This document shows positions 58,785 through 64,000 of a DNA stretch of 64,000 nt, piece by piece (the stretch's first letter is position 1; every line of letters begins with the position of its first letter). Both the position numbers and the translations under genes were made by a program. Source of the DNA: Pseudomonas putida (GTDB lineage: Bacteria; Pseudomonadota; Gammaproteobacteria; Pseudomonadales; Pseudomonadaceae); NCBI RefSeq assembly GCF_028682475.1, contig NZ_JANHLE010000013.1, positions 1 through 64,000 on the forward strand, given 5' to 3'. The notes under the pieces were generated by a model. That model searched no databases. It saw only the letters and a list, made by a program, of their open reading frames with translations, and was not told where the DNA came from.

Positions 58785-58873
58785 CTGTGGGAGCTGGCCT
58801 TGCCAGCGATGCAGGCGCCGCTCAACACCTGGCACCGCAACGATGCCATCGCCGGCAACGCCGGCTCCCACAG
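58785..58873. repeat. Inverted REP pair (GCCGGCAAC type)
   Basis: CTGTGGGAGCTGGCCTTGCC and ATCGCCGGCAACGCCGGCTC face each other about 36 bases apart, between convergent yedK and the chemoreceptor gene. Confidence 0.85.
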
Positions 58874-58875
58874 GG

Positions 58876-61017
58876 TTACACCCTGAACTGATTGATCAAA
58901 CGCCGCTGCTGCTCGGCCAGCTTGGTCAACTCGGCACTGGCAGTACTCGACTCATCCGCCCCGCCAGCCACTTCATTGGCCACCTGCCCAATGTTGATCA
59001 CATTGCGGTTGATGTCTTCAGCCACCGCACTCTGCTCTTCCGCAGCGCTGGCGATCTGGGTGTTCATGTCATTGATCACCGACACCGCCTGGGTGATGCT
59101 CTCCAGTGCCTCGGCGGCGCGGGCCGCCTGCTGCACGCTGTCATCGGTCTTGCCCTGACTGTCTTCCATGACCCGCACCACATCGCGGGTGCCTTGCTGC
59201 AGTTGCTGAATCATCTGCTGGATTTCTTCCGTGGCCTGCTGGGTCTTCTGCGCCAGATTGCGCACCTCATCAGCCACCACGGCAAAGCCGCGACCCTGTT
59301 CGCCGGCGCGTGCCGCCTCGATGGCCGCGTTGAGTGCCAGCAGGTTGGTTTGCTCGGCAATGGCGCGAATGGCCGTCAGGATCGCATTGATGTTCTCGCT
59401 GTCGCGGGCCAGGGTCTGCACCACACCAACCGCCCGGCCAATCTCTTCGGCCAGGGCGCTGATCGAGTCTGAAGTGTTACGCACGATCTGCAGGCCCTGG
59501 TGGGCCGCCTGATCGGCGTTACTGGCGGCCTGCGCGGCATGGGTGGCATTACGCGCCACATCCTGGGCGGTAGCGGTCATTTCGTGCACGGCGGTGGCCA
59601 CCAGGTCGATCTCGGCCATTTGCTTGTGCACGCCCTGGTTGGTGCGGATGGCGATGTCGGCAGTGTGCTCCGAGGAATCGCTGACTTTCTGCACCGAGGC
59701 CACTACCTGGCTGATCATCGCCTGCAATTTGGCCAGGAAGGTGTTGAAGCCCTTGGCGATCGAGCCCAGTTCATCGGCGCGGTCGCTGCTCAGGCGGCGG
59801 GTCAGGTCGCCTTCGCCCTGGGCAATATCGTCGAGCATCGCCACCATCTGGCGCAGCGGACGGGCGATGCCGTGGGCCAGCAGCCAGATCACCAGCAAGC
59901 CGAGGGCGGCGATGCCCAGGCCCATAAGGGTCATGCCGGTGAGGTCGGTGCTGCGCTGGGCACTAAGTTCGTCCTGAAGCTTGGTTACATCCGCCATTAC
60001 CGCGCTCAGTGGCAATTCCAGCAGCAGGGTCCAGCGCGCATCGGTATTGCCGATCTTGAACGGCAAGTACAACTCGATGCGCCCGGCGTTCTGATTGACT
60101 TCGTAGCGCAGGTTTTCACCGCTGAGCTGGCTCAGGGTTTTGGCGACACTGGCATCGAGGGTATCACTGGCTTTCTCGCCGAACTTGCTCGGGTCTTTGG
60201 TAAACGCCACCAGGCGACCGTTGCCGGAGACCAGTGCCAGTTCGCCGGCACCGTCATAGAGTTGTTTGTCAGCAGTGTTGAGCAGCTCCTGGATGAAGTT
60301 CACCGACAGGTCGGCACCGGCAATCCCCTGGAACTGGCCGTCGATCAGGATCGGTTCGACGAACGAGGCGAGCATGACCATCTTGTCGCCCACCTTGTAA
60401 GGCGCCGGGTCGATCACGCAGGCCTTTTTCGATTCTCGCGAGCACAGGTAGTACTCACTGGCACGGACACCGGTGGCGAGAACGGTCTGGTCGTTGACGT
60501 CGGCCAGTTTGTCCAGGCCAAGGCTGCCGTCATCGTTACGGAACCACCAGGGCAGGAAGCGCCCGTTGGCACTGTCGATACCGCTGATGGCGGTGCCGAC
60601 GAAGCGGCTGTCATCATGGTCCAGGGCGTTGGCTTCCCAGCCCAGGTAGGTGCCGAGGATCAACGGGTTGGTCACGGCGGTCTGCTTGAGCAGGGCGATC
60701 AGTTGGTCGCGCTCGATCCTGAGCAGCGCATTGCCGTTGGCATCCTTCATGCCCAGCATGGCGTTGCTGGTGGCCAGCCCGCGGGCGATCAGCAGCGGCG
60801 CTTCCAGGCCGCGCTGGATTTCGCTGACCTGGGTGCGGGCCAGAGCGGTCAGGCGTTGTTCGATCACTGCCTCGAACTGCTGCTGGGTGCGGGTCTGTAC
60901 CAGTTCCTGGGTACGCTGGCCGGAATACACGGCGTAAAGTACCAGGGCGGCAACTATGCTTAAGACTATGGCGCCGGCCAGGGCCGCGACGGAAAACTGG
61001 ATCGACCTGAACTTCAT
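58876..61017 (-). CDS. Methyl-accepting chemotaxis protein with dCache-type sensor
   Basis: A 713-residue chemoreceptor. One membrane segment lies near residues 8-29 ([24 protein letters not shown]). A large periplasmic domain of about 320 residues follows, with the dCache-like [21 protein letters not shown] and [16 protein letters not shown] motifs. The second segment is near 355-378. Then come HAMP and the signalling domain with the conserved hairpin ([21 protein letters not shown]). No C-terminal NWETF-type pentapeptide. The ATG at 61017 gives a clean N-terminal segment. Ligand cannot be inferred. Confidence 0.93.
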   Translation of the reverse strand: MKFRSIQFSVAALAGAIVLSIVAALVLYAVYSGQRTQELVQTRTQQQFEAVIEQRLTALARTQVSEIQRGLEAPLLIARGLATSNAMLGMKDANGNALLRIERDQLIALLKQTAVTNPLILGTYLGWEANALDHDDSRFVGTAISGIDSANGRFLPWWFRNDDGSLGLDKLADVNDQTVLATGVRASEYYLCSRESKKACVIDPAPYKVGDKMVMLASFVEPILIDGQFQGIAGADLSVNFIQELLNTADKQLYDGAGELALVSGNGRLVAFTKDPSKFGEKASDTLDASVAKTLSQLSGENLRYEVNQNAGRIELYLPFKIGNTDARWTLLLELPLSAVMADVTKLQDELSAQRSTDLTGMTLMGLGIAALGLLVIWLLAHGIARPLRQMVAMLDDIAQGEGDLTRRLSSDRADELGSIAKGFNTFLAKLQAMISQVVASVQKVSDSSEHTADIAIRTNQGVHKQMAEIDLVATAVHEMTATAQDVARNATHAAQAASNADQAAHQGLQIVRNTSDSISALAEEIGRAVGVVQTLARDSENINAILTAIRAIAEQTNLLALNAAIEAARAGEQGRGFAVVADEVRNLAQKTQQATEEIQQMIQQLQQGTRDVVRVMEDSQGKTDDSVQQAARAAEALESITQAVSVINDMNTQIASAAEEQSAVAEDINRNVINIGQVANEVAGGADESSTASAELTKLAEQQRRLINQFRV

Positions 61018-61171
61018 GAAGGGCTCCAAGCACAAGAAATTTCGTCTGCCTTGGGTTATCGGCGTGTGCGGGACAAAGCATGAGTGCCGTGCGGAGAATT
61101 CTTCGTGCGGGGTGTGGCGGGCTCAACCGAGTCGGCCTAGGATACGCGGCATGTTCGAACGGAGTGTTTTC

Positions 61172-61987
61172 ATGCGTAAGTCATTAGTTATCGGCGCCCT
61201 GAGCGCCAGCGTACTGCTTTCCGGATGCCAGGCAGTGAACACCACCAGCGGCGGCGCCGTGGGTGTCGAGCGTAAGCAATATATGTTCAGCATGCTGTCG
61301 ACCGACGAGGTCAACCAGATGTATGCCCAGTCGTACCAGCAGACCCTGGGTGAAGCGTCGAGCAAGGGTGTGCTCGACAAGACCAGTGCCCAGGCCAAGC
61401 GGGTTCAGGTGATTGCCGACCGGCTGATTGCCCAGGCGCCGAAGTTCCGCCCGGATGCGGCGCAGTGGAACTGGGAGGTCAACCTGATCAAGAGTGACGA
61501 GCTCAATGCCAACTGCGGTCCTGGCGGCAAGATCTTTTTCTACACCGGGCTGATCGACAAGCTGAAGCTGACCGATGACGAGATCGCTGCGGTGATGGGC
61601 CATGAAATTGCCCACGCCTTGCGCGAACATGGCCGTGAAGCCATGTCCAAGGCCTATGGTGTGCAGATGGCGCGTCAGGGCGCAGGCGCCTTGTTGGGGC
61701 TGGGCCAGGATAGCCTGGCAATTGCCGACACCGTGGTGCAGTACAGCATGACCCTGCCCAACAGCCGCGCCAACGAGAACGAAGCCGATCTGATCGGCCT
61801 GGAGCTGGCCGCTCGTGCCGGTTACAACCCCAATGCCGCGATCACCCTGTGGGACAAGATGAGCCAGGCATCGGGTGGTTCGCAGCCAGAGTTCATGAGT
61901 ACTCACCCGGCTTCGGCCAGCCGTCAGGCGTCGTTGCAGGCGGCGATTCCGAAGGTGATGCCGTTGTACGAGCAGGCCAGGAAGTAA
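61172..61987 (+). CDS. M48-family metalloprotease lipoprotein
   Basis: A 271-residue periplasmic zinc protease with lipobox LLSGC (Cys17). The active site is HEIAHALREHGREA, with the third ligand in NENEADLIGLELAARAGY. It resembles LoiP/YggG, which cleaves misfolded outer-membrane proteins. The ATG at 61172 has GGAG seven bases ahead. A REP pair follows. Confidence 0.92.
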   Translation: MRKSLVIGALSASVLLSGCQAVNTTSGGAVGVERKQYMFSMLSTDEVNQMYAQSYQQTLGEASSKGVLDKTSAQAKRVQVIADRLIAQAPKFRPDAAQWNWEVNLIKSDELNANCGPGGKIFFYTGLIDKLKLTDDEIAAVMGHEIAHALREHGREAMSKAYGVQMARQGAGALLGLGQDSLAIADTVVQYSMTLPNSRANENEADLIGLELAARAGYNPNAAITLWDKMSQASGGSQPEFMSTHPASASRQASLQAAIPKVMPLYEQARK

Positions 61988-61993
61988 ACGGCC

Positions 61994-62057
61994 TATCGCC
62001 GGCAAGGCCGGCTCCCACAAAGGCCAGGCCCTGTGGGAGCCGGCCTTGCCGGCGATG
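61994..62057. repeat. Inverted REP pair (GCCGGCAAGGCCGGC type)
   Basis: Two facing ATCGCCGGCAAGGCCGGCTC units are 11 bases apart. It is the most symmetrical pair of this subfamily in the window. Confidence 0.9.
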
Positions 62058-62070
62058 AATTCAACACCAA

Positions 62071-62658
62071 TCAGCCTATCCAGCCACTGACCTGCATCGC
62101 CGAGTAAACCGCCACGGCGGCCAGTACGAAGAACGCGGCCGACGCCAGGCGACGGATCAGGGTCAAAGGCAGTTTCTCGGCGGCAAAGTTGCCCGCCAGC
62201 ACGACCGGCACGTTGGCAATCAGCATGCCCAGGGTGGTGCCGATGATCACCATGATCAGGTGCGGATACTGGGCCGCGAGCATCACCGTGGCGACCTGGG
62301 TCTTGTCACCGATTTCGGCGATGAAGAAGGCAATCAGGGTGGTCAGGAACGGACCGAAGCGCCGCGCGGTGCTGGCTTCGTCGTCATCCATCTTGTCCGG
62401 GATCAGCGTCCACAAGGCAGTGGCCGCGAAGCTCGCAGCGAGGATCCAGTGCAGGGTGGCGGCGGAGAAGAAGGTGCTGACCCAGGCGCCGACAGCGCCG
62501 GCAGCCGCATGGTTGGCCAGGGTCGCGGCGATGATGCCGGCGATGATCGGCCAGGGCTTGCGGAAGCGGGCAGCGAGGATGAGCGCGAGTAATTGGGTCT
62601 TGTCGCCAATTTCGGCAAGGGCCACGATCGCGGTCGGGACGAGCAATGATTCCAGCAT
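62071..62658 (-). CDS. TMEM165/GDT1-family manganese exporter
   Basis: A 195-residue, six-segment membrane protein with the duplicated GDT1 motif: ALAEIGDKTQLLALIL at about 14-29 and FIAEIGDKTQVATVML at about 113-128. These acidic pairs bind Mn2+ or Ca2+ in the family. A yybP-ykoY manganese riboswitch precedes it, which supports Mn2+ efflux. Start ATG 62658 has AGGA ahead. Confidence 0.93.
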   Translation of the reverse strand: MLESLLVPTAIVALAEIGDKTQLLALILAARFRKPWPIIAGIIAATLANHAAAGAVGAWVSTFFSAATLHWILAASFAATALWTLIPDKMDDDEASTARRFGPFLTTLIAFFIAEIGDKTQVATVMLAAQYPHLIMVIIGTTLGMLIANVPVVLAGNFAAEKLPLTLIRRLASAAFFVLAAVAVYSAMQVSGWIG

Positions 62659-62671
62659 CAGGATTCCTACG

Positions 62672-62870
62672 GGGGCGGGTCGACACGGCTATGACACGTA
62701 CAGCCTTCCCGCCCCGGGTAAGGTGTGCGTGTCATAGGTCTTGTCAAACCCTGGGTCCGTCTGTGCGGACCGTGGGTCGCACGCGCCATGGTCTGTGGAC
62801 CAAGTATGTTGACGCGTACCGGGCGAGCTGGGCGCTCGCGGGAGACTACTCCCCTAGGACGGAGCGGATT
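62672..62870 (-). promoter_or_regulatory. yybP-ykoY (manganese) riboswitch
   Basis: The leader of the GDT1-type gene contains the hallmark GGGGAGTAG (complement of 62846-62854), followed by TCAACATACT, a hairpin, and the 3-prime part. Two interleaved helices follow: CTATGACACG with CGTGTCATAG, and GGGGCGGG with CCCGCCCC, the last ending four bases from the ribosome site. This gives a switching expression platform. The bounds are approximate. Confidence 0.85.
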
Positions 62871-62905
62871 CTGCCTAGGCAAATCCGATTCGGCAAGCGC
62901 TGATT

Positions 62906-63904
62906 TTATCCGCGTGTTGCCTGGTAGATGCGAAAGCCTTGCCCCTCGTCGCGTATCCGGCAATTGCCCAGTGCTTCTTCGATCAGCGGTTGATAGCGCA
63001 GGAAGCTGTTGGCGACCAAGCGCATTTCTCCGCCTTTTTTCAGATGATCGGCTGATTTTCTCAGCAGGTTTTCCGAGGCCTGGTAATTGGTGTGAACGCC
63101 GGTGTGGAACGGCGGGTTGCTCAGGATCACATCCAGATCGCGGGGGGCGGCATCGATGCCGTCACCGCAGATCACCTCACCTTCCAGACCATTGGCCGCC
63201 AGGGTCAGGCGGCTGCTGGCGACGGCAAAGGCGTCGACATCGAGCAGGGTGATCCGGCTCTGTGGATAACCACGTTTGATGGCTGCACCGAGCACGCCGG
63301 CACCGCAGCCGAAGTCGAGGACATGACCGACCGGCAGTTGATCAAGGTTTTCCAGCAGCAGGGCGCTGCCGCGATCCAGACGGCCGTGGCTGAACACGCC
63401 CGGCAGGCTGACGATCTTCAGTGGCCCGTCAGCCAGTTCCAGCTCGAAATGTTCGGCCAGGCTTTGCAGTGGCTTGAATTGCGGTGCGTGTTCTACGGTG
63501 ACCTGCCACAGCTGGCAGTGGCGGGCGCTGTCGAGCTTGCGTGGCTTGCCAAAGGCATGCAGCTGTTTTGCCGCGCCTTCGATGCCGCCGCGCTTTTCCC
63601 CGACCAGGTACAGCTCGCGTCCAGCCAGGCGCGAGGCCAGGGCATTGAGCAGGTAGCTGGCCAGGTCGCGCGATTTGGGCAGGAACAGTACGGCAGCGTC
63701 GAACGCCTGGGCAGGCGCCTCTACGCCGAAATGGCTGCGACCGCCAAAGCGCGCATCGATAGCCGCCTGATCGCCGGCATGCCAGCTCCAGCCGTGGGCG
63801 GCCGGCAGCTTGCCGAGCAGGTCGTCGGCGGGCAGGCCTGCGAGCAACAGCGAGCCCTGGAAAAGCTCGGCCTGACGAAGCAACACTTCACTGCGCGGGT
63901 CCAT
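62906..63904 (-). CDS. rsmC: 16S rRNA m2G1207 methyltransferase
   Basis: A 332-residue two-domain RsmC-type protein. The N-terminal half is a degenerate methyltransferase domain. The C-terminal half carries the SAM site [16 protein letters not shown] and the catalytic [14 protein letters not shown]. RsmC methylates G1207 of 16S rRNA in the 30S subunit. The ATG at 63904 ([13 protein letters not shown]) matches family starts; the frame runs on upstream without support. It is upstream of the GDT1 gene on the same strand. Confidence 0.93.
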   Translation of the reverse strand: MDPRSEVLLRQAELFQGSLLLAGLPADDLLGKLPAAHGWSWHAGDQAAIDARFGGRSHFGVEAPAQAFDAAVLFLPKSRDLASYLLNALASRLAGRELYLVGEKRGGIEGAAKQLHAFGKPRKLDSARHCQLWQVTVEHAPQFKPLQSLAEHFELELADGPLKIVSLPGVFSHGRLDRGSALLLENLDQLPVGHVLDFGCGAGVLGAAIKRGYPQSRITLLDVDAFAVASSRLTLAANGLEGEVICGDGIDAAPRDLDVILSNPPFHTGVHTNYQASENLLRKSADHLKKGGEMRLVANSFLRYQPLIEEALGNCRIRDEGQGFRIYQATRG

Positions 63905-63953
63905 GGGTGGGGCTCCTGAAAAAGTGGCGCAGTTTATCAGAGCCAGGCGCGGC

Positions 63954-64000
63954 TTAACCGACCTGTCGACGCGGGCTGCCGGCAAAAAACGCCTCGGCGT
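63954..64000 (-). CDS. Possible 3-prime end of a gene leaving the window
   Basis: A minus-strand frame enters from beyond the window and stops at TAA 63954-63956, ending [14 protein letters not shown]. Only 14 codons are visible, so the assignment is tentative. It lies 49 bases upstream of rsmC. Confidence 0.3.
   Translation of the reverse strand, partial: AEAFFAGSPRRQVG

Noticed and set aside
59500..60963. 487-codon open frame on plus
   Set aside because: It is antisense to the chemoreceptor, whose HAMP and signalling motifs are unambiguous.

Overview
This window is an ordinary stretch of core chromosome from a Pseudomonas, most likely of the P. putida or P. fluorescens groups. The evidence is high GC content, gene order that matches the P. 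aeruginosa PA4570-PA4566 and PA4627-PA4686 blocks as I remember them, and many copies of the pseudomonad REP palindrome built around GCGGGCTTGCCCCGCGAT. I see no prophage, insertion sequence, CRISPR array or defence island.

Layout. 1-8 kb: a DUF4105 protein, a DUF3015 protein, a Lon-like protease, a YqhA-type membrane protein, a DUF6482 protein, an FKBP isomerase, a Fur-boxed small gene and YjdM. 8.4-13.3 kb: ispB divergent from rplU-rpmA, then obgE-proB-creA. 13.4-18.2 kb: a three-gene Mks (MukBEF-like) condensin operon. 18.3-20.9 kb: a cryptic DNA polymerase III psi subunit overlapping rimI, then a beta-carbonic anhydrase and an M15 peptidase. 20.9-29.3 kb is the most variable part. It holds two LysR regulators, a LysE exporter, an orphan FecR gene, tRNA-Met, a broken second fecR, and three MFS transporters. 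29.4-37.2 kb: ppk2, then a minus-strand housekeeping run (TPR lipoprotein, lolB, ispE, tRNA-Gln, prs, rplY, pth, ychF). 37.3-42.7 kb: hemA-prfA-prmC-moeB-murI, overlapping or abutting throughout, then pagL. 42.7-49.1 kb: a likely light-responsive cluster (ybgA-phrB-SDR, an FAD oxidoreductase, a TIGR01777 epimerase and hemH). 49.2-54.3 kb: nucleobase salvage (uraA-upp divergent from hpt), two small genes and mqo. 54.3-64 kb: a 750-base gap without a convincing gene, a YajG-like lipoprotein, small unknowns, an acyltransferase, YedK, a chemoreceptor, an M48 protease, a GDT1-type Mn exporter under a manganese riboswitch, and rsmC.

How the genes connect. Translation and ribosome genes dominate (rplU, rpmA, obgE, prfA, prmC, rimI, rplY, pth, ychF, rsmC, two tRNAs). 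Tetrapyrrole synthesis appears at both ends of the pathway, with hemA first and hemH last. hemH sits in the photolyase cluster, where a 38-base palindrome with the LitR/PplR spacing covers a sigma70-type promoter. Metal control shows in a Fur box and in a yybP-ykoY riboswitch with interleaved alternative stems. The most useful new observations are the two LitR-type boxes without a local regulator, the riboswitch architecture, the psi subunit start codon and its DnaA box, and the decayed fecR beside tRNA-Met.
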